Assembly (NCBI GenBank): GCA_002390205.1
Contig: DGOV01000070.1
Coordinates: 1 to 34,323, forward strand
Direction: 5' to 3'
Length of the DNA: 34,323 bases
From: Proteobacteria bacterium UBA4457
GTDB lineage: Bacteria; Pseudomonadota; Gammaproteobacteria; Ga0077536
The position numbers and the translations under genes are program-made. Under the pieces are notes generated by a model. That model worked only from the letters and a program-made list of their open reading frames with translations. It searched no databases and was not told where the DNA came from. This document shows, one piece after another, positions 1 to 9,000 of the stretch; the stretch's first letter is position 1; each line of letters opens with the position of its first letter.

Positions 1-627
1 GCGTTGCCGGAGAGTTGTATCGTTACTGATGTGGGCAGTGTAAAAAGTACTGTAATTAAAGATTCCGAATTGCTCTTGGCCGAAAAATTTCCTAATTTCG
101 TCCCTGGACATCCGCTTGCGGGTACAGAAAAAAGTGGGGTGGCTTCGGCTTTTTCAACATTGTTTGAAGAGCATAAGATTATTCTTACACCTCTAAAAAG
201 AACAAATGCTCATGCAATAGAGTTGGTGAGGGCTATGTGGTGCGCGGTTGGAGGGAGGGTGGTTAACATGGAACCCCAAGCTCATGATATTGCATTGGCA
301 GCGACATCGCACTTGCCTCATATTCTTGCGTACAACTTAGTTGACACTGTTTTGCAACACCAAGAGCTAAAAGATAATGTTTTAGAACTTTCAGCTGGAA
401 GTTTCCGAGACATAACTAGAATCGCCTCGAGTAGTCCTGAAATGTGGGCCGATATCTCTTTGGCAAATCAAAAAAATCTTTTGGATGTCTGTCTTCAGTA
501 CGAAAAAGGGCTGGCTGCTATCATGCGCGCATTAAAGTCACGAGATCGAAAGGCTCTAGAATCTATTTTTGATAGGGCGAAAATTGCAAGAGACGAGCAT
601 TTTCTTGACGAGGAAAAAGATGCATAG
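1..627 (+). CDS. tyrA: Prephenate dehydrogenase, C-terminal part (5' end cut by window edge)
   Basis: The reading frame is open from the first base, so the N-terminal NAD-binding part lies outside the window. What remains (about 208 residues) is the end of the Rossmann domain plus the helical dimerisation domain of TyrA. This enzyme makes 4-hydroxyphenylpyruvate from prephenate in tyrosine synthesis. The visible family motifs are VTDVGSVK near the start, then PGHPLAGTEKSG, where the histidine belongs to the catalytic region, and later the TSHLPHILAYNL and SAGSFRDITRIASSSPEMW blocks. The gene runs 8 bases into aroA, in a different frame. In Pseudomonas the two activities are fused in one protein; here they are separate but overlapping. 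Whether it prefers prephenate or arogenate cannot be told from this part. Confidence 0.95.
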   Translation, partial: ALPESCIVTDVGSVKSTVIKDSELLLAEKFPNFVPGHPLAGTEKSGVASAFSTLFEEHKIILTPLKRTNAHAIELVRAMWCAVGGRVVNMEPQAHDIALAATSHLPHILAYNLVDTVLQHQELKDNVLELSAGSFRDITRIASSSPEMWADISLANQKNLLDVCLQYEKGLAAIMRALKSRDRKALESIFDRAKIARDEHFLDEEKDA

Positions 628-1921
628 TGTTCTTCGCGTTTCCAATGGAGGGACCTTTACAGGGTCAATTCTTGTGCCGGGTGACAAGTCTATCTCACAC
701 CGTGCGATTATGTTGGGCGCCTTGTCCGATGGGCTGACTAGAGTGACTGGATGTCTTTTAAGTGAAGATGTTATGTGTACGATTAACGCGTTTAGGGTAC
801 TAGGAGTGCAGGTAGACCTCAATACTAGAACCGACGAGGTGTTGGTGCATGGGGTTGGTCTGCATGGTTTGAAAAAATCACCAGAACCTATCTATGTAGG
901 TAACTCAGGAACCTCAATGCGTCTTATGGCAGGAATATTTTCCGGCGCCGGCTTATCGATCTCTATGACTGGAGACAGCTCATTGTCTTCAAGACCAATG
1001 AAACGTATCTGTGAGCCACTTGCACAAATGGGTGCTAATTTGAAAACCAGTAACGACGGGACAGCTCCGCTTTACATCGGCGCAAACAATGGGTTGAAAG
1101 GAATAACGTATGCGATGCCGGTAGCGAGCGCGCAGGTTAAATCCTGTATCTTACTAGCAGGGTTATACGCTGATACTCCAACTAAAGTAATCGAGCGTAT
1201 TCCAACGAGAGACCATACTGAGACCATGTTCGAGACCTTTGGTGTTAGTTTAGTTCTTGAAGCCGGATCGATAACACTATCGCCTGCGCAAAAGCCTATT
1301 GCCTGTGATGTGTTTGTTCCAGCTGATATTTCCTCTGCAGCTTTTTTCTTGGTTGGTGGGGCGATAGGTTTAGATAGTCGTATTTCAATGAAAGGAGTAG
1401 GTGTCAATAAGACTCGATCGGGAATCATAAGAATTCTGGAAATGATGAATGCCAAGATTAGCGTAACGAATATAAGAATGTGTGGTGGTGAGAAAGTAGC
1501 TGATATTACAGTCGCTTCATCGGACCTGCATGGCGTAGAAATCCCGTTAGATTGCGTTGCGGCGGCTATTGATGAATTCCCGGCTATTTTTATTGCTGCC
1601 GCTTGCGCTAAAGGAGTAACTATCCTCAGAGGTGCGACCGAGCTAAGACATAAAGAAAGTGACAGGATTGAGGTTATGGCATCTGGCCTTAGAACTCTTG
1701 GCGTTGATCTTGAGACCTATGATGATGGAATAAAAATCGTCGGAGGACGTATCGGTCCCGGGACAGTAGATGCACAAGGTGACCATCGAGTAGCGATGGC
1801 TTTTTCTGTTGCGGCATTAAAAGCATCCGGAAACATAGATATTTCCAATGCTGGAGGCATATCAACGTCTTTTCCCGAATTTGTATCTATAGCTAAATCT
1901 GTTGGCTTAAGAGTGGAATAA
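620..1921 (+). CDS. aroA: 3-phosphoshikimate 1-carboxyvinyltransferase (EPSP synthase)
   Basis: AroA condenses shikimate-3-phosphate with PEP in the shikimate pathway (cytosol). The product is 433 residues, the usual length. Visible motifs are PGDKSISHRA at residues 20-29 with the substrate-binding lysine K23, GNSGTSMR at 94-101, LRHKESDRIEV, and DHRVAMAFSVA near the end. The frame is open upstream to a possible start at 569, but the ATG at 620 has AGGAAA just before it and gives MHSVLRV, matching family N-termini. The start lies inside the end of tyrA (8-base overlap), so translation is probably coupled. The glycine in GNSGTSMR corresponds to the residue found in glyphosate-sensitive enzymes. 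The cmk start follows three bases after the stop. Confidence 0.97.
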   Translation: MHSVLRVSNGGTFTGSILVPGDKSISHRAIMLGALSDGLTRVTGCLLSEDVMCTINAFRVLGVQVDLNTRTDEVLVHGVGLHGLKKSPEPIYVGNSGTSMRLMAGIFSGAGLSISMTGDSSLSSRPMKRICEPLAQMGANLKTSNDGTAPLYIGANNGLKGITYAMPVASAQVKSCILLAGLYADTPTKVIERIPTRDHTETMFETFGVSLVLEAGSITLSPAQKPIACDVFVPADISSAAFFLVGGAIGLDSRISMKGVGVNKTRSGIIRILEMMNAKISVTNIRMCGGEKVADITVASSDLHGVEIPLDCVAAAIDEFPAIFIAAACAKGVTILRGATELRHKESDRIEVMASGLRTLGVDLETYDDGIKIVGGRIGPGTVDAQGDHRVAMAFSVAALKASGNIDISNAGGISTSFPEFVSIAKSVGLRVE

Positions 1922-1924
1922 ACT

Positions 1925-2611
1925 ATGTTCGATCCTGAAAAAATTCCAGTTATCACGATTGATGGCCCCAGCGGAACTGGTAAAGGGACAATTTCATACT
2001 TACTGCGGAGTTGGTTAAATTGGCACCTCATAGATTCGGGAGCTTTTTATCGCGTTCTAGCTTTATCTGTCTTGAATAGCGAGATAGATCTTCTAGATGA
2101 AAAAAAAATTGCTAGTTTGGCATCTGGACTCGCTCTTGAATTTGTTGACTCTGGAATAGAGACAAAAATCTTATATCGAGGCGATGATTGCAGTGCTGCT
2201 ATTCGTTCTGAAGCCTGCGGGGTTGCAGCATCGAAAATCGCTGTCTATGCATCAGTAAGATCAGAGCTTTTATCTTGTCAACGGAACTTTGCAGTCTTGC
2301 CAGGACTAATCGCTGATGGAAGAGACATGGGTACTGTGGTGTTCCCAGCTGCAGACTTAAAGATATTTTTGACCGCGACCTCTGAAGAGAGAGCTTCCAG
2401 GCGTTATAAGCAGTTGATTAAAATAGGAATAGATGCTAGTCTGCCCGCCCTTTTACGTGACATTAGAGAGCGGGATGAACGTGATATTAATCGCGCTCAA
2501 TCCCCGTTAAAAGCTTCAGATGATGCTGTGTTAATTGACACCAGTAACCTCGGGGTTGAAGAAGTTATGTTAAAAGTGAGACAGATTGTGAAAATTCGTG
2601 GTCTAGCTTAA
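1925..2611 (+). CDS. cmk: Cytidylate kinase
   Basis: Cmk phosphorylates CMP and dCMP with ATP in pyrimidine nucleotide salvage and synthesis. The 228-residue length is typical (E. coli 227). The P-loop GPSGTGKGT is at residues 14-22, and LIDSGAFYRVLA and DGRDMGTVVFP are the conserved NMP-binding and core segments. DRARSPLKA is represented by NRAQSPLKASDD, the arginine-containing lid-side motif near the C-terminus. It follows aroA by three bases and precedes rpsA, as in most Gammaproteobacteria. No strong Shine-Dalgarno is visible, so it probably depends on translation of aroA. Confidence 0.97.
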   Translation: MFDPEKIPVITIDGPSGTGKGTISYLLRSWLNWHLIDSGAFYRVLALSVLNSEIDLLDEKKIASLASGLALEFVDSGIETKILYRGDDCSAAIRSEACGVAASKIAVYASVRSELLSCQRNFAVLPGLIADGRDMGTVVFPAADLKIFLTATSEERASRRYKQLIKIGIDASLPALLRDIRERDERDINRAQSPLKASDDAVLIDTSNLGVEEVMLKVRQIVKIRGLA

Positions 2612-2636
2612 GCGCTAAGACTGTAATATTAACCAA

Positions 2637-2657
2637 CCAATTGGGAGTGTGCGCACA
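2637..2657. promoter_or_regulatory. Adjacent palindromes in the rpsA leader
   Basis: The 107-base gap between cmk and rpsA contains CCAATTGG (2637-2644) and TGTGCGCACA (2648-2657), both perfect inverted repeats three bases apart. Further down ATGTT and AACAT can form a small hairpin before the S1 start. S1 synthesis is autoregulated through the leader in E. coli, so a structured leader is expected, but these sites do not match a pattern I can name. A possible -10 element (TAATAT) lies just upstream. Confidence 0.35.
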
Positions 2658-2718
2658 AGAGCTAGTATGTTGTTGAAACATGCGACGTTAAGGGCTTGGG
2701 TGTGGACTGGAAACATAA

Positions 2719-4395
2719 ATGACACAGAATTTCGCGGAATTATTTGAAGAGAGCCAGGTAGAAGAGAAAATGCGGCCGGGAACAGTCGTGACCGGAATCG
2801 TCGTCGAGGTCGGGTCAGATTTTGTGGTAGTCAACGCGGGGTTGAAATCAGAAGGAAATATCCCTTTAGAACAGTTTCGGAACAATGAAGGTGTAGTTGA
2901 GGTTAAAGTTGGTGACGCGGTAGATGTTGCACTAGAGGCCGTTGAGGATGGATTTGGGGAAACGAAATTATCTAGAGAAAAAGCCAAGCGAGCTAAAGCA
3001 TGGGAAGAATTAGAAAAAGCATGCGAAGACAATGAGACAATAATCGGTATCATTAGCGATAAAGTTAAGGGCGGATTCACTGTAGACATTGCAACTATTC
3101 GAGCATTTCTTCCCGGCTCGTTGGTCGACGTTAGACCCGTGCGAGACACTAGCTACTTAGAAGGTAAACCGATTGAATTCAAAGTAATCAAGGTTGATCG
3201 TAAGAGAAACAATGTTGTTGTGTCGCGCAGAGCGGTCGTTGAGAGCGAAAACTCCCATGAGAGGGACGCTTTACTTGAAAGTCTAGAAGAAGGCGTGACT
3301 GTTAAAGGATTGGTAAAAAATCTAACAGATTACGGCGCGTTTATAGATCTCGGTGGTATAGATGGGTTGCTGCATATTACTGATATGGCTTGGCGACGAG
3401 TTAAACATCCATCGGAAGTAGTGAATATCGGAGATGAGATAGATGTAACTGTTCTGAGGTTCGATAAGGAACGGCAGCGAGTGTCTTTGGGACTGAAGCA
3501 ACTCGGTAATGACCCGTGGGTAGATTTGGCTTCAAGATATCCAGAGAATGCACGCATGGTAGGGAAGGTTTCTAATATTGCAGATTACGGGTGCTTTGTA
3601 GAATTGGAGCAAGGTGTCGAAGGTCTGGTGCATGTATCTGAGATGGATTGGACTAACAAAAACGTTCATCCGTCAAAAGTGGTACACCTTGGCGAAGAAG
3701 TAGAGGTTATGGTGCTTGATATCGATGAAGAGCGGCGCCGAATATCTCTCGGGATGAAACAATGTAAGGCTAACCCTTGGGACGAATTCGCAGCAACGAA
3801 AGGTAAAGGCGATAAAGTAGTCGGCATCATCAAGTCGATCACAGACTTTGGGATCTTCGTGGGCCTTGATGGGGGTATAGATGGGCTTGTGCATCTGAGC
3901 GATCTTTCATGGGATGAGACTGGTGAGGAGCTAGTGCGTAACTACAAGAAAGGAGATGAGCTCGAAGCGGTTGTGCTGGCAGTCGATGCTGAAAGAGAGA
4001 GAATTTCTCTTGGTGTCAAACAATTGAGTGGCGATCCGTTTTCTGATTATGTGGGTGCTAATCCAAGAGGTACGCGGGTTAAAGGGACCATACTATCTGT
4101 GAATCTAACAGAAGCCAGGATCGAATTAGCCGAGGGAGTTGAGGGCTTTTTGAGAGCTTCAGATATTGCGATTGAAGCTGTAGATGATGCGAGAAAATTC
4201 CTTAAAGAAGGTGAGTCAGTGGAGGCTCTAATTGTTGGTCAAGATAGAAAAAATAGAATCATTGGACTTTCAATTAAGGCTAAAGAGATAGGTGAAGAAG
4301 CTGCTGTTCTCGACCAATATACATCCGAGCCTGAGCCAGAAACTTATCGCACTACGCTAGGCGATTTACTGAAAGAACAACTAGACTCTAAGTAG
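2719..4395 (+). CDS. rpsA: 30S ribosomal protein S1
   Basis: S1 binds mRNA on the small ribosomal subunit and helps start translation on structured or weak-SD messages. The 558-residue product has six S1 (OB-fold) repeats, the standard gammaproteobacterial form (E. coli 557). Repeats 3 to 5 are easily seen by the recurring patterns DYGAFIDLGGIDGLLHITDM, DYGCFVELEQGVEGLVHVSEM and DFGIFVGLDGGIDGLVHLSDL, each followed by an RISLG or RVSLG strand. Repeats 1 and 2 start at VVTGIVVEV and IIGIISDKV. The start ATG is preceded by GGA at moderate spacing. It lies between cmk and ihfB, the usual order. Confidence 0.98.
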   Translation: MTQNFAELFEESQVEEKMRPGTVVTGIVVEVGSDFVVVNAGLKSEGNIPLEQFRNNEGVVEVKVGDAVDVALEAVEDGFGETKLSREKAKRAKAWEELEKACEDNETIIGIISDKVKGGFTVDIATIRAFLPGSLVDVRPVRDTSYLEGKPIEFKVIKVDRKRNNVVVSRRAVVESENSHERDALLESLEEGVTVKGLVKNLTDYGAFIDLGGIDGLLHITDMAWRRVKHPSEVVNIGDEIDVTVLRFDKERQRVSLGLKQLGNDPWVDLASRYPENARMVGKVSNIADYGCFVELEQGVEGLVHVSEMDWTNKNVHPSKVVHLGEEVEVMVLDIDEERRRISLGMKQCKANPWDEFAATKGKGDKVVGIIKSITDFGIFVGLDGGIDGLVHLSDLSWDETGEELVRNYKKGDELEAVVLAVDAERERISLGVKQLSGDPFSDYVGANPRGTRVKGTILSVNLTEARIELAEGVEGFLRASDIAIEAVDDARKFLKEGESVEALIVGQDRKNRIIGLSIKAKEIGEEAAVLDQYTSEPEPETYRTTLGDLLKEQLDSK

Positions 4396-4444
4396 ACTGT
4401 ATTATAGTTCAATAGAAAGATAGAAATATTGGTTGGGATGCAAT

Positions 4445-4768
4445 ATGACAAAATCTGAACTTATAGAGTCCCTAGTGAGGTCTCAAAGCCAGTTAGGGTA
4501 CAAGGATATCGAGCTAGCTGTGAAGACTATTTTAGAGCAGATGGTGCAGACCTTAGCGGCTGGAGATCGCATAGAGATAAGAGGGTTTGGTAGTTTCTCG
4601 CTGCACTACCGTCCACCAAGAATCGGCCGGAACCCTAAGTCTGGCGAAGCGGTTACGTTGCCGGCCAAGTTCGTGCCTCATTTTAAGCCAGGCAAGCAGC
4701 TTCGAGAGAGAGTCAATCTAGGAGACGTGAATATTCTCGAGAAGCCCAAGACTGGTATCAAAAATTAG
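4445..4768 (+). CDS. ihfB: Integration host factor subunit beta
   Basis: IHF-beta pairs with IHF-alpha to bend DNA sharply at specific sites. The protein starts MTKSELIESL, as in the family, so the ATG at 4445 is chosen over an in-frame TTG at 4433. The DNA-inserting beta-arm shows as GRNPKSGEAV with the key proline, followed by FKPGKQLRERV. The length is 107 residues against about 94 in E. coli, with an extra C-terminal tail (GDVNILEKPKTGIKN) of unknown role. Location directly after rpsA supports beta rather than HU. It is separated from rpsA by 49 bases that hold a TATTAT sequence that could be a -10 element. Confidence 0.96.
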   Translation: MTKSELIESLVRSQSQLGYKDIELAVKTILEQMVQTLAAGDRIEIRGFGSFSLHYRPPRIGRNPKSGEAVTLPAKFVPHFKPGKQLRERVNLGDVNILEKPKTGIKN

Positions 4769-4834
4769 TTCTTGAAACGAGAAATAGCTTAGATTATCGC
4801 TTACGTGTGGTGTCAAAGTCATGACAGCCTAGAA

Positions 4835-4847
4835 AGTAGGAGCTACT
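4835..4847 (+). promoter_or_regulatory. Small hairpin enclosing the lapA Shine-Dalgarno
   Basis: AGTAG-GAG-CTACT forms a five-base-pair stem with a three-base loop directly before the lapA start codon at 4849. The ribosome-binding core (TAGGAG) spans the left arm and loop. Such a hairpin could dampen lapA translation. It is short and may be chance. Confidence 0.35.
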
Positions 4848-4848
4848 G

Positions 4849-5151
4849 ATGGTCAGTTTGTTTTATGTCTTGTGTGTTTTTTTCTTGATGCTTGCTGGTT
4901 TTGTCTTTCATGATCTTAATAATCAGTTAATCGTTATTAATTATTATTTTGGTGTGATGACATTCCAGACCTCTTGGATCGCGATTGCCAGCTTTCTTGC
5001 TGGTATAATATTTTGTATATGTTTCACGGGTTTAGAGCTAATAAGGGCCCGCAGAAGCTTACGTGTCAGCAGACGATCGGAGTTGAGGTTGAAGCGAGAA
5101 CTTGGTGAGCGAGATCAAGCTTCTGCAGCAGATAGGTCTGATGTCCTTTAA
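4849..5151 (+). CDS. lapA: LapA-family (DUF1049) inner-membrane protein
   Basis: The 100-residue protein has two membrane segments (about residues 2-18 and 40-62) separated by a short loop. A basic, charged cytoplasmic tail follows (RARRSLRVSRRSELRLKREL), the layout of LapA (YciS). In E. coli LapA works with LapB in control of LpxC turnover and lipopolysaccharide assembly. The position after ihfB matches E. coli. The expected partner gene lapB does not follow; a 131-base gap and pyrF come next. The start is supported by an AGGAG motif at good spacing. The identification rests on topology and context more than on sequence motifs. Confidence 0.8.
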   Translation: MVSLFYVLCVFFLMLAGFVFHDLNNQLIVINYYFGVMTFQTSWIAIASFLAGIIFCICFTGLELIRARRSLRVSRRSELRLKRELGERDQASAADRSDVL

Positions 5152-5235
5152 CTAGGACACTGGAAATATTTTTTCTGAAGAACTTGCCTCCGTATATTTT
5201 AGCGATTCGGAAAATCTAAGGTCGAAAATAAAATG

Positions 5236-5249
5236 AGAGTTGTAACTCT
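5236..5249. promoter_or_regulatory. Inverted repeat upstream of pyrF
   Basis: AGAGTT-GT-AACTCT is a perfect six-base inverted repeat 33 bases before the pyrF start, in the 131-base lapA-pyrF gap, which otherwise holds no gene. Its core GAGTTGTAACTC differs by one base from GAGTTATAACTC immediately before lysC (31904-31915). It could be an operator or an mRNA hairpin. Confidence 0.35.
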
Positions 5250-5282
5250 AACTAGAGTGGGAAACACGTTTGGTGTGGATCT

Positions 5283-5984
5283 ATGAAAAATATTAAAAGT
5301 CCGGTCATCGTGGCGTTAGATTTTCGTTCGCTTACTGAGGCGTTAACTCTGGTAGACACACTTAATCCAGCCGACTGCCGTGTTAAAATAGGGAAGGAGT
5401 TGTTCACAGCAGCTGGACCAGATAGTGTGAGGCATTTGGGTGATCGAGGCTTTGACGTCTTTCTAGATTTAAAGTTTCACGATATTCCTAATACTGTTAG
5501 AACTGCGTGCCTTGCTGCAGCCGATTTAGGGTGTTGGATGATTAATGTTCATACGTCCGGAGGCAAGGCTATGATGGAGAAAGCAGCGGACGCACTCTCG
5601 GCTTTGCAAAGTCCTCCAATATTAATAGGTGTAACTACTTTGACGAGCTTAGATAACGTCGCACTAAAAGAAATCGGTATAAGTGAATCTGCGGAGATAC
5701 ATACATTACGCTTAGCAAGTTTAGCTAAAGAATGCGGGCTTGCAGGTGTAGTTAGTTCGCCTCTAGAAGTGAGTTTAATGAGAGAGAGTTTGGGCTCTAA
5801 TTTTCTCTTCGTAACCCCTGGGGTCCGTCCGTTGGGGGCTAATATCGATGATCAAGCACGTATCGCAACTCCATTAGAAGCGATGGCGTACGGCGCCAGT
5901 TATTTAGTAGTAGGGCGTCCGATTACGAGTGCTCCCAATCCAGCTTCTGCATTAGCGGCTATCAATGAAGAATTGGTATACTAG
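5283..5984 (+). CDS. pyrF: Orotidine 5'-phosphate decarboxylase
   Basis: PyrF removes CO2 from OMP to give UMP, the last step of de novo pyrimidine synthesis. The 233-residue TIM barrel begins VIVALDF with the first ligand Asp. It carries VKIGKELFTAAGP and the catalytic DLKFHDIPNTV block (Asp-Lys-x-x-x-Asp), and ends with the phosphate-binding VTPGVRP and YLVVGRPIT loops. The length equals the short bacterial type. It sits downstream of lapA, where E. coli has lapB-pyrF. A 49-base gap with a direct repeat separates it from mfd. Confidence 0.97.
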   Translation: MKNIKSPVIVALDFRSLTEALTLVDTLNPADCRVKIGKELFTAAGPDSVRHLGDRGFDVFLDLKFHDIPNTVRTACLAAADLGCWMINVHTSGGKAMMEKAADALSALQSPPILIGVTTLTSLDNVALKEIGISESAEIHTLRLASLAKECGLAGVVSSPLEVSLMRESLGSNFLFVTPGVRPLGANIDDQARIATPLEAMAYGASYLVVGRPITSAPNPASALAAINEELVY

Positions 5985-5988
5985 AAAA

Positions 5989-6015
5989 TCCAAATCGACT
6001 GTCTTCCAAATCGAC
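5989..6015. repeat. 11-bp direct repeat before mfd
   Basis: TCCAAATCGAC occurs at 5989-5999 and again at 6005-6015, a 16-base period, in the short gap between pyrF and mfd. The copies are perfect. It may be a recent slippage duplication or a tandem binding site. Confidence 0.6.
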
Positions 6016-6033
6016 CACTGAGTTTTTATTTGT

Positions 6034-9000
6034 ATGATGCCTGACACAATAAGTCCTCTAGATGAGCTATGTTTGCCTCAAGCTGGGGAGGAGAAAAACT
6101 GGACTAATCTTTACGGTACCACCAGATGGCTGGCCCTATCCAAAGCTATTAGTCAGTCTTCAAGGCCTTTTGTTGTATTTACTTCAGATATAGCCAGTGC
6201 CTTGAAAATCGAGCAGGAACTTAGGTTTTTTGATCCGAGTATAGTTATACATCACTTTCCAGATTGGGAGACGCTTCCATACGATCGGTTGAGCCCGTAT
6301 CAAGATATTATTTCAGAAAGACTGACGACACTGAGTCTTATTCCTAAATTTAAAAAAGAAATTCTAATTGTTTCTGTTCAGACAGCGATGCATAGGATTG
6401 TGCCGAGCGAATGGGTAGCATCCTACTCTTTTAGCCTATCAAAAGGCGAAGTTTTAGATAGAGAAAAATTTAGAAAAAAATTGATCGACAATGGGTATCG
6501 CTCGAGCCCACAAGTTTCAGAATCGGGAGAATACGCTATTAGAGGTTCTTTAATAGATGTCTTTCCGGTCGGTTCGGAAAACCCTATCAGGATAGATTTC
6601 TTTGACAATGAAATTGAAACTTTGAGGATGTTCGATGTGGAAACACAGCGTTCAACCCATGAAGTAAAGGAAATCCTTGTATTACCAGGCAAGGAGTTCC
6701 TGTTAGATGAATCAGGTGTAAGCCGATTTCGCCGGCAATGGAGAACAGAGTTCGGACAATTTCATGATATTGATTTATACCGAGATGTTTCAGAAGGTCT
6801 CCCTCCTCCTGGAATTGAATATTACCTTCCACTATTTCACGATCGGATGGAGCTACTAGCTGATTATTTTTCTGAAGGCACTATTTGTGTATTTGACGAG
6901 AATATACAGAAGACGGCTGATCAATTCTGGACCTCCGTAGAGGAGCGTCATGAAGCTTTAAATGATGACGTGAATCGACCTGTCCTGGAGCCCAACCAGG
7001 TGTTCTGTAAATTTGAAGAATTATTAACAGCTACCAAAAAATTCGGATTAATTCTTTTGACTGGATTAAATACTGGGTTGGCAGAATGTAGTATTTTTGG
7101 CACTAGAACTCCGCTAAGTCGTTCGATAGATGCCAGAGCAAAAGATCCTTTTGCCTTAGTAAAAAACCATGTCGATCGCTCTGATGGACGGACTTTATTT
7201 TTAGCCGAATCCTTAGGTCGGCGTGAGGCAATTTTAGATTTACTCCGTGGCCAAAAAATCACATTAAAAGTTTTCGATTCTTGGGCTCACTTTGTTCGCT
7301 CATCTGATCGTCTCGGTATAGCTGTAGCAGCTATAGAGGATGGCGCCGAGATTGATCGGCCCAGAATAAGTCTCATAACCGAATCGCAGTTGTTTGGGAA
7401 AAGACTAGAGCAACGCCAGCGAAAAAAAAGACGTAAAAGTCATGAAAACATCATTAAAAATCTTACGGAGCTCCGTTTAGAAGCTCCGGTGGTGCACGAG
7501 CATCATGGCGTAGGTCGCTACCAAGGTTTAGAAGTGTTAAATATTGGCAGCATTGAAAGAGAATTTATTCAATTGGAGTATCGCGATGGCGACAAGCTAT
7601 ATGTTCCCGTTGCCTCTTTGGAGTTAATTAGCAGGTACTCGGGGTCTGATCCGGATACGGCTCCGTTGCATAAGTTAGGGACTGAGCAATGGACTAAAGC
7701 TCGACGGAAAGCTAGTGAAAAAATCCGGGATATAGCAGCCGAATTACTTGAGCTTCATGCCAAGAGAGCATTACGTAAAGGTCATGCTTTTGAGTTTGAA
7801 AAAGATGCTTATAATAGCTTCGTTCAAGCTTTCCCCTTTGAAGAGACTTCTGATCAGATAGATGCTGTGCATGCTGTATTGGAAGACATGGGCAAAGAGC
7901 AACCTATGGATCGATTGATTTGTGGTGATGTAGGGTTCGGAAAAACAGAAGTCGCTCTAAGGGCTGCATTTGTTGCTGTGAATGATGGTTACCAAGTAGC
8001 TGTATTAGTTCCGACTACATTACTTGCCAATCAGCACTATGAGACTTTTTGTGATCGATTTGCAGACTGGCCAGTGCGGGTTGAGCAACTATCACGATTT
8101 AGAGACTCCGCCTCCACTAAAGAGACATTGGAAGAAATGTCTAAGGGTACGGTAGATATAGTAATTGGTACGCACAAGCTATTAAATAAAGCAGTTACTT
8201 TCTCTAGATTAGGTCTACTCGTCATTGATGAAGAACATAGATTTGGTGTAGAACAGAAAGAGAAAATAAAATCACTACGTGCTGATGTGGATATCTTAAC
8301 ACTAACTGCGACACCTATACCCCGAACTCTAAATATGGCTCTTTCTGGTACTCGTGAGTTGTCGATTATCGCTACCCCTCCGCTAAAAAGACTTGCTGTA
8401 AAGACATTTGTACGTGAATGGTCTGATACCTTATTAAGGGAGGCAATACTCCGCGAGCTTGGTCGTGGGGGACAAGTGTATTTCGTGCATAACAAAGTTG
8501 AGACTATAGACTCGATGGTCTCTTCTATTCAGAAATTAGTTCCTGAAGCAAGGCTGGCATATGCACATGGGAAAATGCGAGAGAGGGAACTAGAAAGAGT
8601 AATGCTGGACTTTTATCATGGTCGTTGCAATGTATTGGTTTGCTCAACTATTATCGAGACAGGCTTAGATATCTCGAATGCAAACACCATTATAATCAAT
8701 CGTGCAGACAGGTTTGGTCTTGCACAACTTTACCAACTCAGAGGCAGAGTTGGCCGTTCACATCACCGTGCGTATGCTTACTTGGTTGTCCCACATGAAG
8801 ATTCTATGACTCAGGATGCAGTTAAGCGTCTGGAAGCCATTAGCTCTATTGAAGAGCTCGGCATGGGTTTTACTCTGGCAAGCCATGATTTAGAAATTAG
8901 AGGAGCCGGAGAAATTCTTGGCGACGAACAAAGTGGACATATCCAAGAAATAGGTTTTAGTTTGTATAGTGATCTTTTGTCTAGAGCTATGGCGGCACTC

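Noticed and set aside
613..627. Programmed frameshift joining tyrA to aroA
   Set aside because: It would need a +1 shift, and no slippery heptamer for a -1 shift leads into the aroA frame. The SD and ATG of aroA explain the overlap.
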